Assembly: GCA_965198655.1 (NCBI GenBank)
Contig: OZ240668.1
Span: forward strand, 3,658,001 to 3,722,000
Direction of reading: 5' to 3'
Length of the DNA: 64,000 nucleotides
Origin: Lichenicola sp965198655
Lineage (GTDB): Bacteria; Pseudomonadota; Alphaproteobacteria; Acetobacterales; Acetobacteraceae
Of the stretch, positions 33,818-42,773 are shown in pieces. Numbering within the stretch: position 1 is the stretch's first letter; each line of letters starts with the position of its first letter. Position numbers and translations under genes: made by a program. Under the pieces are notes generated by a model. It worked only from the letters and a program-made list of their open reading frames with translations, was not told where the DNA came from and did not search any database.

Positions 33818-35827
33818 ATGAACTCGACCCTGCCGCACGAACCGGTCTTTCTCGGCGCCGGCGTTTCCCCGCAGCGTCCGTTCGCCTGGATCGGCGAGCT
33901 CGCCGGCTTCCTGCGGCGCTGCCGGACGCTGCTGCTCGCCTGCCTGGCGGCGACCGTGCTGCTGGCGCTGTGCTACCTCGCCACGGCGACGCCGCGCTTC
34001 ACCGCGGTCGCGACCCTGATGGTCGATGCCAAGCAGGCCGACCAGATCCAGCAGCGTCCCGCGGTGTCGGACGCGCAGATCGAGAACGCGCTGATCGAGA
34101 GCGAGGTCGAGGTGTTGCGCTCGGCCGGACTGGCGCGCAAGGCGGTGGCCGAGCTCGGCCTCGCGAACGACCCGGCTTTCGTCGGCAGGCCGTCGGCCTT
34201 CTCCCGGCTCGCCTTCCTCCTGCGGCGGCCGATTCCGTCGCAGCCGGATGGTGCGGCCACGTCGACCGCGGGTCAGGACCGTCTGGTCCAGCAGTTCCTG
34301 GGAGCGGTGGCGCCGCACCGGGTCGGCCTGACCTACGTCATCGAGATCGATGCGACCGCCAGCACCCCGGCCCTGGCGGCGCGGCTCGCCAACGGGCTGA
34401 TGCACGCCTACCTCGCCGACCAGATCGGCTTGCGCGACGCGTCCGCCCGTCAGGCTGCCGACTGGCAGGAAGCGCGGCTGGCGGAGCTGCGGGACAAGGC
34501 GTTGCAGGCCGACCAGCAGGTGCAGGCGTTCAAGTCCCGAAGCGGCATCGTCGACACCGGGCGCGGGCTGCTGAGCGAGCAGCAGCTCACCGAGCTGAAC
34601 AGCCAGCTGATCGCGGCACGCGGCCGCACCGCCGAGGCGGCGGCCCGTCTGGACCGGATCCGGCAGATGACGAGGCCGGGCAACAGGACGGACATCGCGG
34701 TGTCGGACGTGCTCAGGAGCCCGGTGATCGACGGGCTGCGCGAGCGCTACCTCAACGACGCGCAGCGGGTCGCGGAATGGTCCGCCCGCTATGGCAGCGG
34801 CAACGGAGCGGTGGTCCAGTTGCGCAAGGAGATGGCGCAGCTTCAGGCGTCGATCGACAGCGAGGGGCGCCGGATCGAGCAGACCACCGAAAGCGACCTC
34901 GCCGTCGACCGCGCCGGCGAGGCCGCGATCGAGGGCCAGCTCGACCGGCTGGTCCAGCAATCCGCCTCGACCGACACCGCGCGTGCCACGCTGCGGTCGC
35001 TGCAGAGCTCGGCCGACACCTACCGCTCGCTCTACTCGGCGTTCCTGCAGCGCGCCCTGCAAACGGCGCAAAGCGAGTCGTTCCCGATCGCCGATGCCCG
35101 AGTGGTGACGGAAGCGAGGCCGCCGCTGGCGAAAAGCAAGCCGCAGGGCAAGCTGGTCCTGGCCGGCGCAGTGGTCGCAGGCCTTGGGATCGGGTTTGCG
35201 ATCGGACTGCTCAGGGAGGCGCTCGACCGCCGGCTGCGCACGCCGTCGGAGCTCCTGGCCGAGACCGGCTTGTCCTGCCTCGCGGTGCTGCCGGAGCGGC
35301 ACGCCCTGTCCGGCCGGTTCCGCCGCCACGCCGATGGGGACGCTGTCGGCGGCACCGGAGTGCCGGCCGCGGACGCGCCGGACGACCCCTTCGGCCTTGG
35401 AATCCGCGCCCTCCAGCTCCGCCTGCAGCAGCAGGTGCAGGGCGGCCGGTGCAAGCTGGTCGGCCTGATCGCGCCGGTGGCGGGCGCCGGGACCAGCACG
35501 GTCGCCACGAGCCTGGTCCGGTCGCTCGACGCGTCCGGCTATCGGGCCTGCCTGCTCGCCCTGTCCGGTGCCTCCGGCCCGCAGCGGCAGATCCGCGAGC
35601 AGCTCGATCCGCTGCGACGCGACCACGAGTTCGTGGTGGTCGACCTTCCCCCGCTCGACCAGCCGGCGGAGGCGCACGTGCTGTTTCCCGAAATCGACCA
35701 TCTCGCCCTGGTCGTCCCGTCAGGACGGCTGGATCCGTCCACGCTGCTGGACAGGCTTCGCACCGCCGGCCTCGACCGTCGCCAGCTCGCCGGCGTCGTG
35801 CTGAACCGCGCCGCTACGGGCTCATAG
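33818..35827 (+). CDS. Polysaccharide co-polymerase (Wzc/ExoP-like) with degenerate kinase domain
   Basis: 669 residues; ATG directly follows the previous stop. First membrane segment at about 38-56, Wzz domain (TATPRFTAVATLMVDAKQAD), a long coiled-coil periplasmic part with a GNVR-like region, second membrane segment near 447-467 (LVLAGAVVAGLGIGF). The cytoplasmic part has a weak P-loop, APVAGAGTSTVATSL, without the Walker A Lys, VVVDLPPLD as a Walker-B-like site, and no Tyr-rich tail. It should control chain length and export with the Wza-like protein, but tyrosine kinase activity is unlikely. Confidence 0.88.
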   Translation: MNSTLPHEPVFLGAGVSPQRPFAWIGELAGFLRRCRTLLLACLAATVLLALCYLATATPRFTAVATLMVDAKQADQIQQRPAVSDAQIENALIESEVEVLRSAGLARKAVAELGLANDPAFVGRPSAFSRLAFLLRRPIPSQPDGAATSTAGQDRLVQQFLGAVAPHRVGLTYVIEIDATASTPALAARLANGLMHAYLADQIGLRDASARQAADWQEARLAELRDKALQADQQVQAFKSRSGIVDTGRGLLSEQQLTELNSQLIAARGRTAEAAARLDRIRQMTRPGNRTDIAVSDVLRSPVIDGLRERYLNDAQRVAEWSARYGSGNGAVVQLRKEMAQLQASIDSEGRRIEQTTESDLAVDRAGEAAIEGQLDRLVQQSASTDTARATLRSLQSSADTYRSLYSAFLQRALQTAQSESFPIADARVVTEARPPLAKSKPQGKLVLAGAVVAGLGIGFAIGLLREALDRRLRTPSELLAETGLSCLAVLPERHALSGRFRRHADGDAVGGTGVPAADAPDDPFGLGIRALQLRLQQQVQGGRCKLVGLIAPVAGAGTSTVATSLVRSLDASGYRACLLALSGASGPQRQIREQLDPLRRDHEFVVVDLPPLDQPAEAHVLFPEIDHLALVVPSGRLDPSTLLDRLRTAGLDRRQLAGVVLNRAATGS

Positions 35828-35830
35828 GGG

Positions 35831-37093
35831 GTGCCGCCATCGGGCGTCGGGCTCGCGGGCGACGGAACGGTCTTCACGCTGCCCCGCGCGACGCGGCGCA
35901 CGGTCGATCCGGTCTGGTGGCTTTCGGTCGTGTCGCTCACCGGCTTCGTGCTGGAAACCCGATACGGCACGCTCGCCATGGCGCTCTGCATCGGCACCTG
36001 GGCAGCCTACGTCGCCGCCTGGCCCGGCCGCTGCCTGGTCTGGCTGGAGGGCTACCGCCTGCCGTGGCTGCTGCCGTTGTTCGCCATGTGCTCCACCCTG
36101 TGGTCGATCGAGCCGGCCATCTCGATCAAGCTCGGCACCGAGTTCCTGGTCTTCACCGCGGTGGCGATCGTGTCCGCGCGCGCCCAGACCGCACGCAGCC
36201 TGATCTCGTCGCTCATGTGCGCGCTCCTCGTGGGCGTCGTGCTGAGCGCCGTGACCCGCACCACAGCACCGGTCGGCACCACCGGCGAGATCGCGCTGGT
36301 CGGGGTGTTCGGAAGCAAGAACAACCTGGCGAACTTCGTCTGCCTGTCCATGATCAGCAGCGTCTCAGTCGCCACCGACCGGCAGCAGCGGCGTTTGCTC
36401 CGCCTGCTGGCGTTGCTGGGACTGGCGCTTGATCCCATCATGCTGGTCAAGGCTCATTCCCTCGGCGCCCTGCTGGCTGGCGGCGGCGCCATCGCCACGG
36501 CGCTCGCGGTCGCGTTCCTGTCGCGCCTCCCGGCACGGCAGCGCCGCCTGGTGGTGCCGCTGGCCGCGATGCTGGCTGCCGGAGTCGGTGGCTGCTTCCT
36601 GCTCGCGTTGCAGCAGGGCTTCGACCTGTCGTCGGTGCTGGCCGCGGCGGGCAAGGACACGAGCCTGACCGGCCGCACCTTTCTGTGGTCGCGCGCACGA
36701 GACTACATCGGCATGCGTCCGCTGCTCGGCGTCGGCTACCAGGCCTTCTGGGTGCAAGGCCATGTCGAGGCGGAGGGGCTGTGGCGCTTCGCGCAGATCG
36801 AGAGCCGCACCGGGTTCCACTTCCACAACCTCTACTACGAGACGGCCGTCGAGCTCGGCCAGCTCGGGGTCGCGATCATGTCCGTCTCCCTTGTCGCCGC
36901 GGCCGCGCTGTCGTTCCATCGCTGTCTCGTGCAGCCCGACTCCAGCACCGCGTTCCTGGGCGCGCTGATCGTGTTCTACGCCATACGGGTCGGTGTCGAA
37001 CTCGATTTCCTGGATCCGTTCTCCCCGGGCAGCCTGCTACTGCCGATCGTGTGGGTCCTCGTGCGCAAGGACATCGCTCAGGAGCGAGCGTGA
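35831..37093 (+). CDS. Polysaccharide polymerase (Wzy/ExoQ-like, O-antigen ligase fold)
   Basis: 420 residues from GTG 35831 with about 11 hydrophobic segments. The signature GVFGSKNNLANFVCLSM and SLTGRTFLWSRARDYIGMRPLLGVGYQ, then FHFHNLYYETAVELG, are typical of Wzy_C/ExoQ proteins. It polymerises flipped repeat units in the periplasm. It is the last gene of the 21-kb EPS operon, and its 3' end overlaps the convergent GGDEF-EAL gene by 57 bases. Confidence 0.88.
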   Translation: MPPSGVGLAGDGTVFTLPRATRRTVDPVWWLSVVSLTGFVLETRYGTLAMALCIGTWAAYVAAWPGRCLVWLEGYRLPWLLPLFAMCSTLWSIEPAISIKLGTEFLVFTAVAIVSARAQTARSLISSLMCALLVGVVLSAVTRTTAPVGTTGEIALVGVFGSKNNLANFVCLSMISSVSVATDRQQRRLLRLLALLGLALDPIMLVKAHSLGALLAGGGAIATALAVAFLSRLPARQRRLVVPLAAMLAAGVGGCFLLALQQGFDLSSVLAAAGKDTSLTGRTFLWSRARDYIGMRPLLGVGYQAFWVQGHVEAEGLWRFAQIESRTGFHFHNLYYETAVELGQLGVAIMSVSLVAAAALSFHRCLVQPDSSTAFLGALIVFYAIRVGVELDFLDPFSPGSLLLPIVWVLVRKDIAQERA

Positions 37094-39352
37094 CGGGACC
37101 AGGGTCAAGCCTGGGACGTCGGGGATGCGGTCGCTCCTTGGATGGACAGAAACCAGATCAGGATGGTTCGCGACAAAGAAGGCTTCGCCGACCGGCTGCG
37201 AGAAGATGTAGCCCTGCAGCTCGTCGATGCCGGCACCAATCAGGAACAAGCGCTGCGAGTCCGTCTCGACGCCCTCTGCGGTCACCTCCAGCCCCACCGC
37301 GTGTCCAAGCTGGATGACCGCCTTGACGATGGCTTCGGCCTTCTCGCTCTGGCCGAGCGCCTTGACAAAGGAGCAGTCGATCTTGACGCGATCCACCACG
37401 CAACAATGCAGATGGTGGAGCGAGGAGAAGCCGGTGCCGAAATCGTCGAGCGCGATGCGTAGACCGGCTGCCCGCAGGGTGGCCAGCTTGCCCGCGACGC
37501 CGTCGAGATCGTCCATGAGCGCGGTTTCCGTAATCTCGAGCTCGATCCTGCCGGGGCTGACCTGCGAGGATCGGAGGAGCTCCAGCACGCCCTTGACATA
37601 GCCTGGATGACGGAGCTGCACCGGGGAAACGTTGACCGCAACGGTCAGCATCGGCCAGCGCTCGGCGAAGTGCAGCGCTTCGCGCAAGATCCAGGCTCCC
37701 AACGGGATGATCAGTCCCGTCTCCTCGGCCAGCACGATGCTGTCCTGGGTCGGCATCTGGCCCCGTGCCGGATGGTGCCAGCGCAACAGGGCTTCCACGC
37801 CCTTCACGTCGTTGTCGACGCCGACCTTGATCTGATAAACGAGCCTGAGCTGATCCCTGCTCTCGAGCGCCACTTCAAGGTCGGCCTTGAGCTGGAGCCG
37901 GTTGCGGGAAAGCTGATCGAGCTCGTCGCAGAAGAAGCGACATCCGTCGCGTCCGGCCGCCTTGGCGGCATAGAGCGCGATGTCGGCGCGACGCATGAGC
38001 TCACCGGGATCACACGTGCCGCCCGGCTCGATGGCCAGACCGATGCTGGCGCTGACGTGAGCAGGGCCTGTGGCAAGCAGGAACGGCGTGCGCGCCACTT
38101 CCAGGATGGTGTCGCAGATCTCCTCCAGATTGGGGTGTTCCGGCTGGTAGGGCATCAGCATCGCGAACTCGTCTCCGCCGAACCGCGCGATGGTCACACC
38201 TGGATCGAACGCCGCCAGCATGCGTGCACTGAAGATGCGCAGCAACTGGTCGCCGGCGGTGTGCCCCATCGTGTCGTTCACCAGCTTGAACCGGTCGAGG
38301 TCGATACACAGGAGGGCGAAGGTGGCGCCGCCTTGGATCAGGTTGTCCAGCCGGCGCCGGAACAGGTCGCGGTTCATCAGGGTGGTCAGGGAGTCGTGGG
38401 TCGCGGCATGCTCGACCGCCCCCTTCATCTGCATCACGCGCCGGACGGCGCGGCTCTTCTCGCCGAGGGCACTGTTGGCAGGCACGGCGCACAGGAAGAT
38501 CGAGATGAGGAAAAGCTGCACCATGCCCTGGCCGAGCAGGAAGCTGCTCGACGACAACAAGGCGAGCGGTCCGAAGCCGTGCGCGGTCAGCGCCGAGGAG
38601 ATCAGCGACGTGATCAAGATCGAGGCGAGAACCCAGCGTGGTCCGGCTCGGAAGGCGATCAGAATGAGCAGCGGATAGATCAACATGAAGGTGGGGGACC
38701 GCGCCATGGAGAACGACGCCGCGGTGAGGCAGGCGTTCGCGACCAGGAGGAACCACCGCTCCAAACGTCCGGCATCGCACGGGTAGGCGTCATCGGTGCC
38801 GCCGACCGCGAGCAGGACGGCGGGCGTCGCGATCAGCAGCCCGAAGCCGTCGCAGAGCGTCCACTGCAGCCCGTCGCTGAAAGCCATGCTCTTGGTGGTT
38901 CCGCCCGGGTCGATCAGCTCGCCAAGACTGGCCTCAAGGCCGGCCGACCCGAACGCGATGGCACCGAAGGCGGTCAAACGGCGGAAACGCGAAAGATCTA
39001 TCCTAGCACCGCAGAAGCTGCGGGTGAGCAGTGCCGCGACGACGCTGACGATGAGGTTGAGAAACGGGTACAGGACGTCGTCGAACGCGCTGTAGTCGGA
39101 GAACACGTTGAGGATGAGGTTGGAAGACAGGCAGGCGGCAAACACCGAAGCGGAAAGATGGAAAGGCAGCGACAGCAACGCGACGACGAGAACACCGTTG
39201 GCCGGCCAGAACACGGTGGTGTTGTAAGGATCCATGCAGCCAAGTCGGCTGACGAGCATGAGTGCCGTAAAGACGACAACAAGGAGCAGAGCGGTATACG
39301 GCCCGTTGGATGGTCCCGACTCCCGGTGAAGTTGCCAACGTAGTCGCGGCAT
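37037..39352 (-). CDS. MASE1-GGDEF-EAL protein, c-di-GMP synthesis/degradation
   Basis: 771 residues. N-terminal MASE1 sensor with 8 or so membrane segments (YNTTVFWPANGVLVVALLSL near the start), then a GGDEF domain with RFGGDEFAMLM and preceding IDLDRFKLVNDTMGH, then an EAL domain with GVEALLRWHHP, ELEITETALMDD, LDDFGTGFSS and TAEGVET. Both catalytic motifs are intact, so it could make or break c-di-GMP. The adjacent EPS locus is a natural target, since c-di-GMP often controls EPS export. Transcribed towards the EPS operon, with a tail overlap of 57 bases. Confidence 0.93.
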   Translation of the reverse strand: MPRLRWQLHRESGPSNGPYTALLLVVVFTALMLVSRLGCMDPYNTTVFWPANGVLVVALLSLPFHLSASVFAACLSSNLILNVFSDYSAFDDVLYPFLNLIVSVVAALLTRSFCGARIDLSRFRRLTAFGAIAFGSAGLEASLGELIDPGGTTKSMAFSDGLQWTLCDGFGLLIATPAVLLAVGGTDDAYPCDAGRLERWFLLVANACLTAASFSMARSPTFMLIYPLLILIAFRAGPRWVLASILITSLISSALTAHGFGPLALLSSSSFLLGQGMVQLFLISIFLCAVPANSALGEKSRAVRRVMQMKGAVEHAATHDSLTTLMNRDLFRRRLDNLIQGGATFALLCIDLDRFKLVNDTMGHTAGDQLLRIFSARMLAAFDPGVTIARFGGDEFAMLMPYQPEHPNLEEICDTILEVARTPFLLATGPAHVSASIGLAIEPGGTCDPGELMRRADIALYAAKAAGRDGCRFFCDELDQLSRNRLQLKADLEVALESRDQLRLVYQIKVGVDNDVKGVEALLRWHHPARGQMPTQDSIVLAEETGLIIPLGAWILREALHFAERWPMLTVAVNVSPVQLRHPGYVKGVLELLRSSQVSPGRIELEITETALMDDLDGVAGKLATLRAAGLRIALDDFGTGFSSLHHLHCCVVDRVKIDCSFVKALGQSEKAEAIVKAVIQLGHAVGLEVTAEGVETDSQRLFLIGAGIDELQGYIFSQPVGEAFFVANHPDLVSVHPRSDRIPDVPGLTLVPSRSLLSDVLAHEDPHDRQ

Positions 39353-39748
39353 GCCGCCCTCATGGGTAAGGATCGTCGACGACCACGGTGAGACATCAAG
39401 GTTGCATCAACCGTGTCTGATACGCGCCGTTGTCGTATCGTATGAATAGTTAAAAAACCTTTCGCGGTCGAGCCCCAGTTGTCTTCCCGTGCCGGTTCCT
39501 TTCTGGTATCGGAACGAACTTTCCCTGAGCTTGTCCATAAATTTGGACGGCACGGGTTCAACGGAAATCAAGCTCTGCTCCCGTTTATCGGGCAGTGCCG
39601 CGGAGCGTTTCGCGGAGTCTTCAGGCCATGGCCCGACCCGGGCGCTGCGCGTCGACGCCGAGCCGGCCGCATCGACAGCCCGACCAAGGAACCGCTCCCC
39701 GATCAGCGCCAGTCCACCAGCGATCTCATGGAGAAGGCCGGAGGCAGG
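39353..39748. other. Intergenic region upstream of the GGDEF-EAL gene
   Basis: 396 bases between the GGDEF-EAL start and the end of the allantoate amidohydrolase gene, both leftward. An AT-rich block at about 39415-39465 probably holds the promoter of the c-di-GMP gene. No open frame here resembles a known protein. Confidence 0.45.
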
Positions 39749-41032
39749 TCAACAATCCTGCGCGGCGCCCAGTCGCTCGATGAAGCGGAGCATGACCCGC
39801 AGCCCGATCTCGGCATCGGCGGGATCGACGTGCTCGGCGGGATGATGGCTGATCCCGTCCCGGCACCGGATGAAGAGCATGACGACCGGGCAAAGCCCGG
39901 CCATGACCATGGCGTCGTGTCCCGCTCCGGAGACCAGACGGCGGACCGGCTGCCCCGCATCGACCGCGGCGGCGTCCATCACGTCCATCAGCATGGGATC
40001 GCAGGGACAGGCCGGCAGGTCGTGTATGCGCGCGACCGCGACGGAAAGGTTCCGGGCGCGGGCGATCGCTGCCATGCGGCCGAGCATGGCGTCCGCCGCC
40101 CGGTCCCGCCCCGCCCGGTCGCCCGACCGCACGTCGAGCGTGAAGCGGACCTCGCCCGGCACGACATTGGCAGCACCCGGCAGCGCCTCGATCCGTCCCA
40201 CGGTCGCGACCAGGTCGGAGGCCGCGTCCCGCGCGATCGCCTCGATCGCGACCATCATCTCTGCCGCCCCGGCGAGCGCGTCGCGCCGCAGCGTCATCGT
40301 CGTGGTGCCGGCATGGCCCGCCACGCCGGTCACCGTCACCGCGCAACGGAGCTGCGACGCGATCCCGGTCACGGTGCCGACAGCCAGTCCCTCCGCTTCC
40401 AGCACCGGGCCCTGCTCGATATGCGCTTCCAGATAGGCCAGGACCTCGCCCGGGTTCCGGGCGGCCGAACGGAACTTCGCAACGTCGATGCCGGCCTCCG
40501 CCAGCCTCGTGCCCGTTTCGTCGGCGACCTCCAGCGCGTCCGCGTCGAGGCTGCCGGCCACGGCCCGGCTGGTCAGCATGGCGGCGGGGAAGCGCGAGCC
40601 CTCCTCGTCGCCAAACGCGATCACCTCGATCGGGAACGGCAGCCGCCGGCCCGCTCCATGCAGAGCCGCGACCGCCTCCACGCCCAGCAGGATGCCGAGC
40701 GGCCCGTCGTAGCGGCCGCCGTCGCGCACGCTGTCGAGGTGGCTGCCGATCAGCAGCGCGGGCGCGTCCGGCACGGCGCCCTCGTAGCGCCCGATCAGGT
40801 TGGCGGCCGCATCGCCGCGGACAGTCATGCCCGCTTCTTCCATCCACCCGCCGAGCGCGTCCCGTGCCGCGGCATGGGCCGGGGTCAGGTAGCCCCGATA
40901 CAACCCGCCCTCCATGTCGCTGTGGGGAGGAACGCCCAGCGCGTCGCAACGCGCCACGGCCCGCGCGCCGCCAACTGGGAGTGGTGGAAGCCGACCCTCG
41001 GCCTCCCTGCATCCGGGCGGCGGGCGGCTCAT
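39749..41032 (-). CDS. allC: Allantoate amidohydrolase (M20 family)
   Basis: 427 residues. Metal-ligand motifs of the M20/AllC group: LLIGSHLDSVRDGGRYDGPLG, AFGDEEGSRFP, LEAHIEQGPVLE and SGAGHDAMVMAG, plus GHAGTTTM. It hydrolyses allantoate to ureidoglycine, CO2 and ammonia in the cytoplasm. The related beta-ureidopropionase or N-carbamoyl amidohydrolases share these motifs, but the surrounding purine genes favour allantoate. Its ATG overlaps the purine permease stop (ATGA), so the two are cotranscribed. Confidence 0.88.
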   Translation of the reverse strand: MSRPPPGCREAEGRLPPLPVGGARAVARCDALGVPPHSDMEGGLYRGYLTPAHAAARDALGGWMEEAGMTVRGDAAANLIGRYEGAVPDAPALLIGSHLDSVRDGGRYDGPLGILLGVEAVAALHGAGRRLPFPIEVIAFGDEEGSRFPAAMLTSRAVAGSLDADALEVADETGTRLAEAGIDVAKFRSAARNPGEVLAYLEAHIEQGPVLEAEGLAVGTVTGIASQLRCAVTVTGVAGHAGTTTMTLRRDALAGAAEMMVAIEAIARDAASDLVATVGRIEALPGAANVVPGEVRFTLDVRSGDRAGRDRAADAMLGRMAAIARARNLSVAVARIHDLPACPCDPMLMDVMDAAAVDAGQPVRRLVSGAGHDAMVMAGLCPVVMLFIRCRDGISHHPAEHVDPADAEIGLRVMLRFIERLGAAQDC

Positions 41033-42372
41033 CCCGCGGTGGCCAGCCAGACGAAACGGACGGCGAACAGCCCCGCCAGCAGCAGGAGCAGCCAGTCAGC
41101 GCGCGTCGCCAGGCCCCGCATCAGCTTCAGGACGGCGTAGCAGACGATCCCGAAGCCGAGGCCGTTGGCGATGGAGAAGGTCAGCGGGATCATCGCCACG
41201 ATCAGGAAGGCGGGGATCGCCACCAGCGGATCGTCCCACGCCACCTCGGCGAGCGGCTGGAGCATCAGGGCGCCGACGATGATCAGGGCGGGTGCCGTCG
41301 CCGCCAGCGGCACGGCCTGCGCGTACGGCGCCACCAGGATGGTCAGCAGGAACAGCACGCCGGTCACAATCGAGGTCAGGCCGGTGCGGCCGCCCGCCTC
41401 GACGCCCGCAGCACTCTCGACGTAGCTGGTCACGGTGCTGGTTCCCGCCATCGATCCGACGATCGTCGCGGTGGCATCGGCGATCAGGATGCGGTTGAGG
41501 CCGGGGATGTTGCCGGCCGCGTCCATCAGGCCGGCGCGCTTGGTCACCGCCACCAGCGTTCCGACGTTGTCGAACAGGTCGACGAACAGGAACACGAACA
41601 GGATCTCGAGCAGCCCGAGACCGTGTCCACGGGACCCGCCGAACACGCCCGCGAGGTCGAGCCTGAAGGCGGTCGCGGTGAGGTCGGGCAGTCCATGCGC
41701 CACCGGATGCACCCGGACCGTTCCGGTCGACCAGGCCACGACCGTCGTGGCGAGGATGCCGATCAGCATCGCGCCGCGCACCCGCCACATGTTCAGCGCC
41801 CCGATCAGCAGCAGGCCGAAGATCGCCAGCCCCGCGCTCGGCGCACGCAGGTCGCCGAGTGCGACCACCGTGGCCGGATTTGCAACGACGATCCCCGCGT
41901 TCCGCAGGCCGAGAAAGCCGATGAACAGGCCGATGCCGCCGGCGACCGCGGCCAGCAGAGGCAGCGGGATCGCGGTCAGGATGAGCTGACGCACGCCGGT
42001 CAGCGTCAGCACCAGGAAGGCGACGCCCGAGACGAACACGCAGCCCAGCGCGGTCGGCCAGGGAATGCCCATCTGCTGCACCACGGTGAAGCTGAAATAA
42101 GCGTTCAGCCCCATGCCGGGCGCCAGGGCCAGCGGAACGTTGGCGACCAGGCCCATCAGGATGGAGGCGAACCCAGCGGCGAAGCAGGTCGCTGCCGCGA
42201 CCGCCGCGATCGGCATCCCGGCCTGTCCCAGGATCGCCGGGTTGACCAGGACGATGTAGGCCATCGTGAGGAAGGTCGTGACGCCTGCCAGGATCTCGGT
42301 CCGCGCGGATGTCATCCGCCCGGTGAGCGCGAAGCGTCGATCGAGCACGCCCGTCATGGTCTGCCGTGTCAT
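41029..42372 (-). CDS. NCS2 purine permease (AzgA/guanine-hypoxanthine type)
   Basis: About 447 residues from ATG 42372, which has GGGACGGGAA just upstream; an ATG 20 codons earlier lacks this. Fourteen-helix NCS2 architecture with TEILAGVTTFLTMAYIVLVN, NVPLALAPGMGLNAYFSFTV and EILFVFLFVDLFDNVGTLVA, all typical of the AzgA branch. It imports guanine, hypoxanthine or adenine with protons across the inner membrane. It precedes allC with an ATGA overlap and would feed bases to guanine deaminase and the downstream pathway. Confidence 0.92.
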   Translation of the reverse strand: MTRQTMTGVLDRRFALTGRMTSARTEILAGVTTFLTMAYIVLVNPAILGQAGMPIAAVAAATCFAAGFASILMGLVANVPLALAPGMGLNAYFSFTVVQQMGIPWPTALGCVFVSGVAFLVLTLTGVRQLILTAIPLPLLAAVAGGIGLFIGFLGLRNAGIVVANPATVVALGDLRAPSAGLAIFGLLLIGALNMWRVRGAMLIGILATTVVAWSTGTVRVHPVAHGLPDLTATAFRLDLAGVFGGSRGHGLGLLEILFVFLFVDLFDNVGTLVAVTKRAGLMDAAGNIPGLNRILIADATATIVGSMAGTSTVTSYVESAAGVEAGGRTGLTSIVTGVLFLLTILVAPYAQAVPLAATAPALIIVGALMLQPLAEVAWDDPLVAIPAFLIVAMIPLTFSIANGLGFGIVCYAVLKLMRGLATRADWLLLLLAGLFAVRFVWLATAG

Positions 42373-42773
42373 TTCCCGTCCCCCCTGTGGCAGCGAGGCG
42401 CCGTTGACGCTCCTCCCTCCCAGCATGGCCACGAACCGGAACAGCGTCGCCCCCCACGGGCCGTGACGGGGAGGCGCGGGCCATGTCGGGCGACGCGATG
42501 ATCGAGCAGGCGGACGCGATCTTGTCCATCGCCTCGATCAGGTCAGGATCGGCCGGCCAGCCCTTCCCCCACCCGACGCAGATCGCCGGCCGGGCGGGTG
42601 GACGGCCGATGTCGGGACCCTCGGCAAGCGGCGAGACGCCGCGGGTCGGTCCCAGGCCGTCGAACGAGGACCAGGCGATCCGCAACGCATCGATCCAGCG
42701 CTGGGCGCCGGTCTTGCCTTGGGCAAGACGCTGCAACCAGGATGATCTCCGCCACCATCGCAGGATGCCTGAC
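42373..42773. other. Divergent intergenic region
   Basis: 401 bases between the purine permease (leftward) and the 2OG oxygenase (rightward). Open frames here continue upstream of both starts but show no conserved motifs. Promoters for the permease-allC operon and for the oxygenase are expected here. No convincing operator dyad was seen. Confidence 0.4.

Noticed and set aside
31325..35701. A 1458-codon open frame on the minus strand opposite the EPS genes
   Set aside because: Its composition is Arg/Gly/His-rich and shows no motif; the plus-strand genes there have clear GT2, GT4 and Wzz signatures. It is a GC-rich shadow.
15057..37093. Prophage or genomic island with integrase
   Set aside because: No integrase, tRNA edge or phage structural gene is visible; the locus reads as a normal EPS operon.
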